A stretch of 37,190 nt of DNA from Gallionellaceae bacterium (GTDB lineage: Bacteria > Pseudomonadota > Gammaproteobacteria > Burkholderiales > Gallionellaceae): positions 1-37,190 of the forward strand of contig VIKH01000009.1 of the NCBI GenBank assembly GCA_008080515.1, given 5' to 3'. Below are positions 8,651 through 16,690 of this stretch, one piece after another (position 1 is the stretch's first letter; every line of letters begins with the position of its first letter). The notes beneath the pieces were generated by a model. The model saw only the letters and a list, made by a program, of their open reading frames with translations, had not been told where the DNA came from and searched no databases. The translations under genes were made by a program, and so were the position numbers.

Positions 8651-9334
8651 CTAAACTGCCCCTTTACTTACCTTGTCAATGACGTAGCCCAACCCGCGGA
8701 TGGTGCGTATGGTTATGCCGGCGGGCTCGATTTTCTTGCGCAGCCGGTGAATATAAACCTCGATGGCGTTGCCGCTCGCTTCTTCGGAGTAGCTGTACAA
8801 ACGTTCCAGAAGCTGCTCCTTGCTGACCACCCAGCCGATGCGCAACATCAGCGCCTCCAGCACGCTCAGCTCGCGCGTGGTCAGTTCCAGCGGCTCGCCA
8901 TGGATGGATGCGCGCCGCCCCACGCTATCGAAGGCCAGTGCGCCGCAGGAAAATACCGGGTGGGTACCGCACTGGCCGCGCCTTAACAGCGCGCGTACAC
9001 GCGCTTCCAGCTCCGGGAGCTTGAACGGTTTTGCCAGATAGTCGTCGGCGCCGAGATCGAGCCCCCTGACGCGATCCTCCACGGTATCCCGTGCCGTGAG
9101 GATAATGACGGGAACCTGGCGGTTGTGCTCGCGCAGGTTGCGCAGCACCACGAGTCCGTCCAGCCGCGGCAGCCCGAGATCGAGAATGACCAGGTCAAAA
9201 GGCTGGTCTCCCTTGAGGTGAGTGTCCGCATCCAACCCGTCGCTGACGCAATCAACCGCATAGCCCGACTGGCGCATGGAGTTGACGATGCCGTCGGCCA
9301 ATATCTCATCATCTTCTGCAACCAGAATGCGCAT
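8651..9334 (-). CDS. OmpR/TctD-type response regulator
   Basis: A 227-residue regulator with a receiver domain (acidic pocket AEDDE, phosphoacceptor Asp52 in VILDLGLPRLDG, Thr in LTARD, Lys in LAKPF) and a C-terminal winged helix (LELTTRELSVLEALMLRIGWVVSKEQL, AIEVYIHRLRKKI, IRTIRGLGYVID). It is first in the operon with the TctE-like kinase and is divergent from the DUF4212/symporter pair across 277 bases. Short direct repeats just before its start (9342-9374) are likely binding sites for it or a related regulator. Confidence 0.92.
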   Translation of the reverse strand: MRILVAEDDEILADGIVNSMRQSGYAVDCVSDGLDADTHLKGDQPFDLVILDLGLPRLDGLVVLRNLREHNRQVPVIILTARDTVEDRVRGLDLGADDYLAKPFKLPELEARVRALLRRGQCGTHPVFSCGALAFDSVGRRASIHGEPLELTTRELSVLEALMLRIGWVVSKEQLLERLYSYSEEASGNAIEVYIHRLRKKIEPAGITIRTIRGLGYVIDKVSKGAV

Positions 9335-9341
9335 GGATACT

Positions 9342-9374
9342 GTAAGTTTTGCGTAAGGTTAGGTCTGTAAGGTT
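9342..9374 (-). promoter_or_regulatory. Direct repeats, possible OmpR-family operator
   Basis: GTAAGGTT occurs at 9353-9360 and 9367-9374, with a shorter GTAAG at 9342-9346; read toward the regulator these are AACCTTAC, AACCTTAC, CTTAC. Starts are 11 and 14 bases apart, close to one helical turn, as expected of OmpR-family sites. They lie 8 bases upstream of the regulator start, so autoregulation or control of the divergent symporter is plausible. The repeats are seen; the role is inferred. Confidence 0.45.
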
Positions 9375-9611
9375 GAAACCGAGATAGCTGGGACGTACAG
9401 CCAGCCGTCTTTGGCGTGGTCATTTTAATTGGCGGGCAGGGAATGTCAAAACCACAGTTAAATTGGGCTGCTTTTGAGGTTGCATCAATGGTTTTCTGAT
9501 TCTCGTGCTGGCTGTAGTAGTTTCTTGGCATTCAATCCCGGGCACCTGCCGGTTATCTGCACCATGTATTCGTAACTGGCTCGGCTCCGTCAAATTATAG
9601 AGGAGGGAAAT

Positions 9612-9875
9612 ATGCAGCTTACCCAAAAACACCATGACTACTGGAGGAGAAACTTGCGGGTCACCGGCATTTTGCTGGCGATCTGGTTTGTAGTGACTTT
9701 TGTCGTGGGGTATTTTGCCCGCGAACTCAACGAGATCACCTTCATTGGCCCGCTGGGCTTTTACATGGGCGCGCAGGGCGCCCTTATCATTTATGTGGTG
9801 ATCATCTGGTACTACGCGCGCTTCATGAACAACCTGGACAAGGAATACGACGTCCATGAAGGGGAGGAAGAATAA
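9612..9875 (+). CDS. DUF4212 small subunit of a sodium:solute symporter
   Basis: An 87-residue protein with two membrane helices (about 18-38 and 54-75). It matches the DUF4212 / putative solute:sodium symporter small subunit family, including the TFIGPLGFYMGAQGALIIYVVIIWYYARFMN-like core with its conserved Gly and aromatic residues. The family is always found with a large VC_2705-type symporter, as here: its TAA overlaps the ATG of the symporter by one base (TAATG), so translation is coupled. A strong GGAGGG site lies 8 bases upstream of its ATG. It probably helps fold or gate the large subunit in the inner membrane. Confidence 0.93.
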   Translation: MQLTQKHHDYWRRNLRVTGILLAIWFVVTFVVGYFARELNEITFIGPLGFYMGAQGALIIYVVIIWYYARFMNNLDKEYDVHEGEEE

Positions 9876-11986
9876 TGGCTACCGTTTCCCAAACACAATT
9901 TACGGCCAACCTGAAGAAATACTACAGTTTCTATACCGGTGGCTTTGTCGCTTTCGTCATTGTTGTCGCCATCCTCGAGCAGATGGGCGTGCCGAACAAG
10001 ATACTGGGCTATATCTTCCTGTTCGCCACGGTGCTGCTCTATGCCGGCATCGGCTTCATGTCGAAAACAGCGGAAGTGTCCGAGTATTATGTGGCCGGAC
10101 GTCGCGTCCCGGCTTTCTTCAACGGCATGGCCACCGGCGCGGACTGGATGAGCGCGGCCTCCTTCATCGGCATGGCTGGAACGCTTTACGCCGCAGGCTA
10201 CGATGGCCTGGCCTTCGTCATGGGCTGGACCGGCGGCTACTGCTTGGTAGCGCTGTTCCTTGCGCCGTATCTGCGCAAGTTCGGCCAGTTCACCATTCCG
10301 GATTTCCTCGGCGAACGCTACGGCGGCAACATCCCGCGTCTGATCGGTGTGCTCGCAGCCGTCGTCTGCTCCTTCACTTACGTGATTGCGCAGATCTATG
10401 GCGTCGGACTGATCACCAGCCGCTTCACCGGCCTGGAGTTCAGTATCGGGGTATTCGTCGGCCTGGCCGGCATTCTGGTTTGTTCGTTCCTCGGCGGTAT
10501 GAAGGCGGTGACCTGGACCCAGGTGGCGCAGTACATCATCCTGATTGTCGCCTACATGATCCCGGTGGTGTGGCTGTCGGTGAAGAGCACCGGCATCCCG
10601 GTTCCGCAGATCGCCGCCTATACCTCGGCGTTGCCGAAAGTCACGGCCTTGGAAAAGGAATTCAACGATAAGGCCACTCCCAAGGGCGCTGCCGAGGAAT
10701 CGGTGCGCGCGATCTTCCGTGACAAGGCTGCCGCTGCCGATGCCAAATTGAAAGGTCTTGAAGCTGGCGGTGCTGGCTTCCTTGCCGAAGAGAAGAAGAA
10801 GCTGGAGGACAAAGTGGCCGCGCTGAAGGCGCAAACCGAACCGGCGCCCGATCCGAAAGCAGTAGAAGCCGCCGAAAAGGCAGTCAAGGACTTCCCGGCT
10901 GACCCGGCCAAGGCCAAGGAGCAGTGGGCCAAGGACAAGACGGCATCAACTACAAAGGCTGCGCCGGTTGCCGCACATGCCGAACCTTTTGCCGGTGCGG
11001 GCAAAACTCCGGAAGAAAAACAGAAGAGCAGCGATATCAAGCGCAGGAATTTCCTGGCCTTGGTTCTGTGCCTGATGGTGGGTACGGCCGCACTGCCGCA
11101 TATCCTGATGCGTTACTACACCACGCCCTCGGTCAAGGAGGCGCGGCAGTCGGTATTCTGGTCACTGTTCTTTATCTTCCTGCTCTACTTTACGGCACCA
11201 GCGCTGGGCATCCTGGTCAAATATGAGGTCTACCAGAACCTGGTCGGCAGCAGCTTCGCTCAATTGCCGGCTTGGGTGCAGAACTGGCAAGCGGTGGACA
11301 AGTCGCTGCTGTTCCTGCAGGACGTCAATCTGGACGGCATTGTGCAGCGAGCGGAGATCGCCATCGGCGGCGACATCGTTGTGCTGGCCACACCGGAAAT
11401 CGCCGGTCTGCCCTACGTGGTCTCCGGTCTGGTCGCGGCCGGCGGCCTGGCGGCAGCGCTGTCTACCGCCGACGGTCTGCTGCTGACCATCGCCAACGCC
11501 CTGTCGCACGACATCTATTACAAGATGATAGACCCGAACGCCCCGACAGTGCGCCGACTGGCCGTATCCAAGGGACTGTTGCTGGTGGTGGCCGTGATCG
11601 CGGCTTATGTCACCTCGCTCAAACCGGGCGACATCCTGTTCTTGGTCGGCGCCGCCTTCTCGCTGGCCGCCTCGGGCTTCTTCCCGGCGCTGGTGCTCGG
11701 CGTATTCTGGCGGCGCGCCAACAAGCTGGGGGCGATCATCGGCATGTTGAGCGGTCTGGGTATCTGCATGTACTACATGTACATGACCTACCCGTTCTTC
11801 GGCATCAAGGCGCCGCTGTGGTGGGACATCAACCCGATCTCGGCCGGTCTCTTCGGCATCCCGGCCGGCATCATCGGCGTAATCGTCGGCTCGCTGATTT
11901 CACCCGCACCGAGCAAGGCGGTACAGGATCTGGTGGATCACGTCCGCTATCCGAACCTGGAAACGGACTACAAGGCATCCATGTAA
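9875..11986 (+). CDS. Sodium:solute symporter, VC_2705 / ActP-like large subunit
   Basis: A 703-residue inner-membrane carrier of the SSS (LeuT-fold) family. The N-terminal helices include the conserved EYYVAGRRVPAFFNGMATGADWMSAASFIG segment (split here by description: residues 70-99), and the C-terminal half has LAAALSTADGLLLTIANALSHD near residue 530, typical of acetate/lactate-type members. Two unusual parts: a hydrophilic, Ala/Lys/Glu-rich, coiled-coil-prone insert at about 255-390, and an EF-hand-like loop at 483-494 (DVNLDGIVQRAE) with Asp, Asn, Asp, Gly and Glu in the calcium positions. Similar inserts are, as far as I recall, a property of the VC_2705 family. It probably takes up a small organic acid with sodium; the substrate is not certain. 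Expression is likely under the divergent TctDE-like system. Confidence 0.9.
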   Translation: MATVSQTQFTANLKKYYSFYTGGFVAFVIVVAILEQMGVPNKILGYIFLFATVLLYAGIGFMSKTAEVSEYYVAGRRVPAFFNGMATGADWMSAASFIGMAGTLYAAGYDGLAFVMGWTGGYCLVALFLAPYLRKFGQFTIPDFLGERYGGNIPRLIGVLAAVVCSFTYVIAQIYGVGLITSRFTGLEFSIGVFVGLAGILVCSFLGGMKAVTWTQVAQYIILIVAYMIPVVWLSVKSTGIPVPQIAAYTSALPKVTALEKEFNDKATPKGAAEESVRAIFRDKAAAADAKLKGLEAGGAGFLAEEKKKLEDKVAALKAQTEPAPDPKAVEAAEKAVKDFPADPAKAKEQWAKDKTASTTKAAPVAAHAEPFAGAGKTPEEKQKSSDIKRRNFLALVLCLMVGTAALPHILMRYYTTPSVKEARQSVFWSLFFIFLLYFTAPALGILVKYEVYQNLVGSSFAQLPAWVQNWQAVDKSLLFLQDVNLDGIVQRAEIAIGGDIVVLATPEIAGLPYVVSGLVAAGGLAAALSTADGLLLTIANALSHDIYYKMIDPNAPTVRRLAVSKGLLLVVAVIAAYVTSLKPGDILFLVGAAFSLAASGFFPALVLGVFWRRANKLGAIIGMLSGLGICMYYMYMTYPFFGIKAPLWWDINPISAGLFGIPAGIIGVIVGSLISPAPSKAVQDLVDHVRYPNLETDYKASM

Positions 11987-12014
11987 TCAGCCTGGTTTCT
12001 GCGTGACAACTTTG

Positions 12015-12042
12015 GGCCCGCTGCAAGGCGGGCCTTTTCTTT
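12015..12042 (+). terminator. Rho-independent terminator after symporter operon
   Basis: GGCCCGC (12015-12021) and GCGGGCC (12028-12034) form a 7-bp stem with a 6-base loop, followed by TTTTCTTT. It lies 28 bases past the symporter stop. It works only for the plus strand; there is no T-run for the convergent TPR gene. Confidence 0.9.
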
Positions 12043-12067
12043 ACTCACTGACAAAATGGGGCAGGAA

Positions 12068-12658
12068 TTACCAGGGTATTTCCGGCAGCAGATGTTTCAA
12101 GTCGTCGCGCCCGCTGTCCCTGACCAGTTGGCGGGCGGTCTTGGGGTCGCACTGCAGCAGGCTGGTGAGCGCCTCTTCGACTTTATCCCGCTCACCGTGA
12201 TGGTGGCAGGCCATGCCGAGCTGGTACCAGGCTTGGCCGTTCATTGGCTGCAAGCGGGCGGCCTCGCGGAAAGCCGCTGCCGCCTCGGCGTGTTCGCCAA
12301 GCGCGGCATGAGCCAGGCCCATGCCGTACCAGGCACGATCCAGCGCGGGCCGGAAGCGCACCGCTTCCTTGAAGGATTCGATTGCCGGACGCGACGCTTT
12401 CATCTGTTCGCGCACAAAGCCGAGGTTGTAGTGGCTGTCGGCATCTTCCGGCGTAATGCGTAGCACTTCGAGGAACCAGTGCTCGGCCAGATGGAAATCC
12501 TTGCGTTGTGCGGCGATGGCGGCAAGATGGCGGGCGGACTGCACATCCTGCGGGTTATGGTGGAAGGCGGTGGCATAGGCTTCGTAAGCCAGTTCGGGTT
12601 TGCCGGCAAAATGAAACAGCCAGCCCCGCGCATAATGACGCCAGTGATCGTAACTCAT
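12068..12658 (-). CDS. TPR-repeat protein
   Basis: A 196-residue protein from the ATG at 12658 (MSYDHWRHYARGW). From about residue 10 to the end it is built of tandem tetratricopeptide repeats, with the usual small/large pattern (LAYEAYATAFHHNPQD, AEHWFLEVLRITPEDADSHY, AIESFKEAVRFRPALDRAWY, AAAAFREAARLQPMNGQAWY). No signal peptide or membrane segment is seen, so it is probably a cytoplasmic scaffold or adaptor; the partner is unknown. A longer version would need a TTG at 12691 and overlap the region before the divergent membrane protein. The ribosome site is weak. Confidence 0.8.
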   Translation of the reverse strand: MSYDHWRHYARGWLFHFAGKPELAYEAYATAFHHNPQDVQSARHLAAIAAQRKDFHLAEHWFLEVLRITPEDADSHYNLGFVREQMKASRPAIESFKEAVRFRPALDRAWYGMGLAHAALGEHAEAAAAFREAARLQPMNGQAWYQLGMACHHHGERDKVEEALTSLLQCDPKTARQLVRDSGRDDLKHLLPEIPW

Positions 12659-12699
12659 GGGTACAATTCTACCGTTAACATGAAAACACAAACAGCAAA

Positions 12700-13002
12700 A
12701 TGGCTAATCCGGAAATCCTCATCATCAGCATTCTGCGCGCCCTGGCCGAAGTGGCCTTGCTGACCTTGCTCGGGCAGGGCTTGCTGGCCGTGCTCGCGGG
12801 TAGCCGACGCGCAACGAACCCGGTCTATCAGCTGTTCCGGATCGTGACCGGGCCGGTGTTGCACATCGCCCGCCTGATCACGCCACGGATGATCCTGGAC
12901 AAGCATCTGCCGTTTGTCGCCTTTTTCCTGCTGTTCTGGCTGTGGATAACGCTGGCGCTGCTCAAGCGCTATTTCTGCGCTCTGGGCGGCCTGGCCTGTT
13001 GA
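12700..13002 (+). CDS. Small conserved-type inner-membrane protein
   Basis: A 100-residue protein with two hydrophobic helices (about 8-32 and 70-91) joined by a basic, Pro-containing linker (NPVYQLFRIVTGPVLHIARLITPR). The arrangement recalls YggT-family proteins (helix, xPxxxxxRxxxPVxxxxRxxxP, helix), but the match is too loose to assign. It is divergent from the TPR gene with only 41 bases between their starts, so the two share a promoter region. The function is unknown. Confidence 0.7.
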   Translation: MANPEILIISILRALAEVALLTLLGQGLLAVLAGSRRATNPVYQLFRIVTGPVLHIARLITPRMILDKHLPFVAFFLLFWLWITLALLKRYFCALGGLAC

Positions 13003-13040
13003 GCGGGCCGCGCGCCAGCCAGTCTTGCATCTGCTACCGC

Positions 13041-13170
13041 TCACCAGTCCAGCAGAATTTTAAATCCGATCAGGATCAAATTTGATGCTGCCTTCCCTGG
13101 CGCCGAGGCCGATGGACACCGCAAAGGCATCCATGCCGAGCGCGATTGCCAGGATGACAACTTCTGTCAT
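13041..13170 (-). pseudogene. mntP: mntP remnant (manganese exporter) with large internal deletion
   Basis: From the ATG at 13170 the minus strand encodes MTEVVILAIALGMDAFAVS then IGLGAREGS, which matches the first helix of MntP/YebN with its conserved GMDAFAVSIG. The frame then runs into a stop after about 36 codons. One base out of frame, at 13041-13075, lies ILIGFKILLDW followed by TGA, which matches the C-terminal end of MntP (usual pattern ILIGxKILLEH). A full-length MntP has about 185-190 residues, so roughly three quarters of the gene is missing and the two ends were joined out of frame. It cannot make a working manganese exporter. No intact manganese riboswitch was recognised upstream. 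Confidence 0.75.
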
Positions 13171-13296
13171 GGTAAACCCGGGCAAACAGGTGGGGCGCAG
13201 CGGGGGCAGGGCAGTTGATGCGATGCGATGGAAAGTTTCATGCCCGACCAGAATCCGGTTTCGCCAGGGTTGGGATGCGGCAACGGGCCGCCGGGC

Positions 13297-14700
13297 TCAA
13301 CCTTCAATCCCGTAATTTTTCAGCCGTTTCCACAAAGTGGTGCGCGACATGCCGAGCTTCTCGGCCGCTTCGCTTTTATTGCCCCCCGCCTCGGCGAGCA
13401 TGGCCAGGATTAACTCCTTTTCGTTCGCTGCCGCCGCGCCGCGATAATAGCGAATAAGCGGAGCTTTCTCACTGTTCGGGGAAGCGGCGGGCGCAGCGCT
13501 CCCGTTTTCCGGGCCGACAGGAAGCGGCGCGCTGCTGCCCAGCTCGACCGGAAAATGCTGCGGCTGGATAGTCGTTCCATCGGCGTGTACCAGCGCGTAT
13601 TCCAGCGTATTGGCCAGTTCCCGCACGTTGCCCGGCCAGCTATAAGCGAGCAGCGCATCCATGGCTCGCGAAGAAAGCGATATGTCATCGCGCTTGTAAT
13701 GGGCCGTCAGCCCGGCAAGGATGGCGGTGGCAAGCATCGGCACATCCTCGCGGCGTTCGCGCAATGATGGCACGCGCAACGGCAGCACCCGCAGGCGGTA
13801 ATACAGGTCGGCGCGGAAATCACCGCTCTTGACCATTTCTGGCAAATCGCGGTGGGTGGCGGCAATGATGCGCACATCCACTTTGCGCGGGAAATTTTCG
13901 CCCAGGCGCACCACTTCCCGTTCCTGCAGCACGCGCAGCAGTTTCACCTGGGTGCCCAGCGGGATCTCGCCGATTTCATCCAGCAGCAGCGTGCCGCCGT
14001 CGGCCGCCTCGAAGCGCCCCTCCCGCGCGGCGGTCGCTCCGGTAAAGGCCCCCTTGCTGTGGCCGAACAGCTCGGCCTCGAGTAGATGTTCCGGCAAGGC
14101 GGCGCAATGCACTTGCAGATACGGCTTTTTGCTGCGCCCGGAATTGTCGTGGATCGCCTGCGCCACCAGTTCCTTGCCGACCCCGGATTCGCCGGTAACC
14201 AGCACATTCGCCTCGCTCGTTGCAGCCAGCAAAATTTCGCGGAACAGCGCCTGCATCACCCGGCTGTGCCCCACCAGGTTGCCCAGGCGCATGCGCTGTC
14301 CGGCCAGCTCTTCCAGTTGCGCCTCGCGCGTGAGGTTGCGCAACACCACCGCGCAATGCGCCAGCGACCCGGACGAAGGCAGCGCGGTCGCCCACATATG
14401 CAGGGGGACCAGCACGCCGTCCGGTCGCGCCACCACGATGTCCTGCGCCAGTTTCTTTTCCTGCCTGATGCTTGCCGACATCAGCGAGCACTTGCCGCTT
14501 TTCTCGCAAACGTGCGCGCAGCCGGTGCCGGGAAACAGGCTGGGGCACAGTTTGCCGACGATGTCACCGTACTTGCGCCCGATCATTTGTTCCGCCGCAG
14601 GGTTGATCGCCACCACGTTGCGCCGCTCGTCCAGAAACAGTACGCCCTCTTCGAGCTTTTCCAGAACGACGTTCAAACTTGCCAAAGATATTGCGTCCAT
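13297..14700 (-). CDS. Sigma-54-dependent activator with PAS domain
   Basis: A 467-residue enhancer-binding protein. An N-terminal PAS domain (about 5-125) carries a cysteine cluster, Cys52, Cys61, Cys65 and Cys71. The AAA+ domain (about 142-375) has Walker A TGESGVGKE (169-177), the sigma-54 contact loop GAFTGA (217-222), Walker B LLLDE (238-242) and the arginine-finger region (DLYYRLRVLPLRVPSLRERRED). The C-terminal Fis-type helix-turn-helix is intact (GGNKSEAAEKLGMSRTTLWKRL). It should activate sigma-54 promoters in response to a signal sensed by the PAS domain, possibly redox or metal given the cysteines. The ATG has AAGGA 4-5 bases upstream. Targets in the window are not evident; in many Betaproteobacteria such regulators control PEP-CTERM/exopolysaccharide genes, but I saw no clear -24/-12 sites here. 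Confidence 0.93.
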   Translation of the reverse strand: MDAISLASLNVVLEKLEEGVLFLDERRNVVAINPAAEQMIGRKYGDIVGKLCPSLFPGTGCAHVCEKSGKCSLMSASIRQEKKLAQDIVVARPDGVLVPLHMWATALPSSGSLAHCAVVLRNLTREAQLEELAGQRMRLGNLVGHSRVMQALFREILLAATSEANVLVTGESGVGKELVAQAIHDNSGRSKKPYLQVHCAALPEHLLEAELFGHSKGAFTGATAAREGRFEAADGGTLLLDEIGEIPLGTQVKLLRVLQEREVVRLGENFPRKVDVRIIAATHRDLPEMVKSGDFRADLYYRLRVLPLRVPSLRERREDVPMLATAILAGLTAHYKRDDISLSSRAMDALLAYSWPGNVRELANTLEYALVHADGTTIQPQHFPVELGSSAPLPVGPENGSAAPAASPNSEKAPLIRYYRGAAAANEKELILAMLAEAGGNKSEAAEKLGMSRTTLWKRLKNYGIEG

Positions 14701-14742
14701 CGCATCCTTACCGCAAAACTGCGCTCACAATCGGGTTCAGCC

Positions 14743-16032
14743 CTAAAAATTCAGCGCCGGTTCCCCGCCCTTGGGAAACAGCACCCACATCCGGCCCTGC
14801 TGCTTCATCCTGCCCGCCAGCGCGGCAGCGCGCTCGCCAAAACCCCAGAAGAAATCCGCGCGCACCGCGCCCTTGATGGCGCCGCCGGTATCTTGCGCCA
14901 GCATCAGGCGGTTGAGCGGGGCGCTGTCGTTCGGGTAGGTGGTGGCAAGAAACACCGGCAACCCCAGCGGAATGGTGCGCGGATCCACCGCCAAACTATA
15001 TTCGCCGGTAAGCGGCACGCCCAGCGCCCCCAGCGGTGCCGAAAGTCCGTTCGGTAGCTCGCGGAAAAAAACGTAGCTGGGGTTCTGCGCCAGCAGCGCG
15101 CCCAGCTTGTCCGGGTGCTGCTCGGCCCACGCCTTGATGCCCTGCATGGAAGCTTCTTCGAGCTTGAGCTCGCCGGCCTCGACCAGTTTCTTGCCGATGG
15201 AAATATACGGGTGCCCGTTCTGGTCGGCATAGCCGATTTTTATCAGGCTCCCATCCGGCAGCTCGATGCGCCCCGAACCTTGGATTTGCAGGAAGAATAA
15301 TTCGACCGCGTTCTCCACCCAGAACAACTCGCGGCCCGCGAACGGGCCGCTCCCCGCATCAATTTCGGCGCGGCTGTAATAGGGTACCACGCGCTTGCCA
15401 TGCAGCCGTCCGCGCAGGCGCGAATCCTTGAGCTGCGGGTAGGCATCGCCCAGATCTATTTGCAGCAGATCGTCCGGTGCGGCATACACGGGGTAGCGGA
15501 AGCGCGGGGTCCGGGTGCGGTTGCCGTAAAGCTTGGGCTCGTAATAGCCGGTGATCGTACCCTGATCGCTGCCGTCGGCATTGAATATCTGATAGGGGAC
15601 AAACCACTCTTCGTAAAACGCGCGCAGCGCGGTGCTGCCATCTGCCCCCGATGGTTCGACGCCCAATTTCTCGGCTTGGGCGCAGGCCGCCTGCAGGCGC
15701 GGCTTGGCCTTTGCCGCCCGGCAGCTGTGCTGGAATGCCGCCCAGGACGGGGCGAGATCGAGCGATTGCCACTCCGGCAACATTTCCCACTTGCTCACCG
15801 CAAACAAAGGGGTGGGCGGCAAGACAGCCGGTGGCTGCGCCACAGGCGGCACTGCGGGCGGCTTGGGGGGCGCGACGCAAGCGGCCAGCACTGCGCACAA
15901 CCCCCAGGCCAACCATTTGCCGATTTTCTCTATTGGTTCGGCGCGAATAGAGTAGCAATTCCGTTCGGCCTGAGCTTGTCGAAGGCCCTGAATCCGCTCA
16001 TGTTTCGACAAGCTCAACACGAACGGATTCAT
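14743..16032 (-). CDS. mltA: Membrane-bound lytic murein transglycosylase A, repeat-derived N-terminus
   Basis: A 429-residue protein from the ATG at 16032. The catalytic part is intact: the MltA domain (about residues 100-320) and the 3D domain with the active-site aspartate in LMLAQDTGGAIKG, then RADFFWGFG. It cleaves peptidoglycan glycan strands at the outer membrane. The lipobox (AVLAAC, Cys52) sits unusually far from the start because residues 2-25 (FVLSLSKHERIQGLRQAQAE region) are a translated palindromic repeat. The start at 16032 has AGGAAA close by; another ATG at 16062 overlaps the stop of the methyltransferase gene (TAATG) and is in frame, adding 10 residues. The original start was probably near the repeat. 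It is last in the apaG, methyltransferase, mltA operon. Confidence 0.85.
   Translation of the reverse strand: MNPFVLSLSKHERIQGLRQAQAERNCYSIRAEPIEKIGKWLAWGLCAVLAACVAPPKPPAVPPVAQPPAVLPPTPLFAVSKWEMLPEWQSLDLAPSWAAFQHSCRAAKAKPRLQAACAQAEKLGVEPSGADGSTALRAFYEEWFVPYQIFNADGSDQGTITGYYEPKLYGNRTRTPRFRYPVYAAPDDLLQIDLGDAYPQLKDSRLRGRLHGKRVVPYYSRAEIDAGSGPFAGRELFWVENAVELFFLQIQGSGRIELPDGSLIKIGYADQNGHPYISIGKKLVEAGELKLEEASMQGIKAWAEQHPDKLGALLAQNPSYVFFRELPNGLSAPLGALGVPLTGEYSLAVDPRTIPLGLPVFLATTYPNDSAPLNRLMLAQDTGGAIKGAVRADFFWGFGERAAALAGRMKQQGRMWVLFPKGGEPALNF
15960..16030 (-). repeat. Palindromic repeat (family A) in mltA 5' end
   Basis: Two inverted TGAGCTTGTCGAA-type units: CCGTTCGGCCTGAGCTTGTC starting at 15961, and its inverted partner TTTCGACAAGCTCA with CGAACGGATTC to 16030. 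The same family occurs inside the ABC ATPase gene (23369-23450, 24529-24669), metH (28189-28300) and after dacB (about 35904-35975). Here it is read through in frame as the first residues of MltA. Confidence 0.85.
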
Positions 16033-16061
16033 ACTTTTCCTGTGCCGGAGGAGTAGCGTCA

Positions 16062-16667
16062 TTACGTTTTTTCCTTTTGCAATTCGATCAGGCGGAACCA
16101 GCCGCGCGCCAGCGCGGGTTGGTCCGACAATACGCGCAGTTCCGGCACGGCGTCCAACACATCCTCGAACACCACGTCCAGGCGGGTAGCCAGCCGCCCG
16201 GCCAGCGGGCTCAAGCTGCGCCGCAACCAGGCACGTTGCCCGCGCCGCAAAAATTTGTCGAACAGCAAAATGCGGCCACCCGGTTTGAGCACCCGCATCG
16301 CCTCGGCCAGGCATTTCTGCGGCTGCGGCACCACCGCGAGAATCAGGTGCAGCACCACATAATCGAAACTATGCGCGGCAAATGGCAGAACCATGCTGTC
16401 GCCCCGCACCCACCGCATTTGCAGCCCGCGCATTCTGGGCTTTGATCGCGCCAGCATCGCGGCGGTCAGATCGAGCGCGGTGTACTCGTGGCAGGGCGGC
16501 AAAAAGGGAAAATCCAAGCCGGTTCCGGCCCCGCCGATCAGCACCTGCGCCGCGTCCTGTTGCGGCAGCTTCGCCAGGCTGCGCCGCCGGATGTCGGCCG
16601 CGATGCCGCTTTCGATGAACGCATCGTAGAACGGGGCGATGAAACGGTAGCTGGTTTTTAGCGGCAT
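16062..16667 (-). CDS. Class I SAM-dependent methyltransferase (UbiE-like)
   Basis: A 201-residue methyltransferase of the UbiE/phosphatidylethanolamine-methylase-like group. It has the SAM-binding glycine motif as LIGGAGTGLDFPFL (about 42-55), the acidic end of strand 2 (TALDLTAAML), and motifs SFDYVVLHLIL and VLKPGGRILLFD. No signal peptide. The ATG at 16667 follows GGAG at a good distance. It lies 23 bases after apaG and one base from overlapping a possible mltA start. The substrate is unknown; a lipid or quinone precursor is possible. Confidence 0.85.
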   Translation of the reverse strand: MPLKTSYRFIAPFYDAFIESGIAADIRRRSLAKLPQQDAAQVLIGGAGTGLDFPFLPPCHEYTALDLTAAMLARSKPRMRGLQMRWVRGDSMVLPFAAHSFDYVVLHLILAVVPQPQKCLAEAMRVLKPGGRILLFDKFLRRGQRAWLRRSLSPLAGRLATRLDVVFEDVLDAVPELRVLSDQPALARGWFRLIELQKEKT

Positions 16668-16690
16668 GTGGCTCCAGGCAGAGCTTGTCC

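Noticed and set aside
13171-13296. Manganese (yybP-ykoY) riboswitch before the mntP remnant
   Set aside because: I looked for the conserved loop and stem sequences and saw only a faint, unconvincing resemblance near ATCAACTGCCCTGCC.
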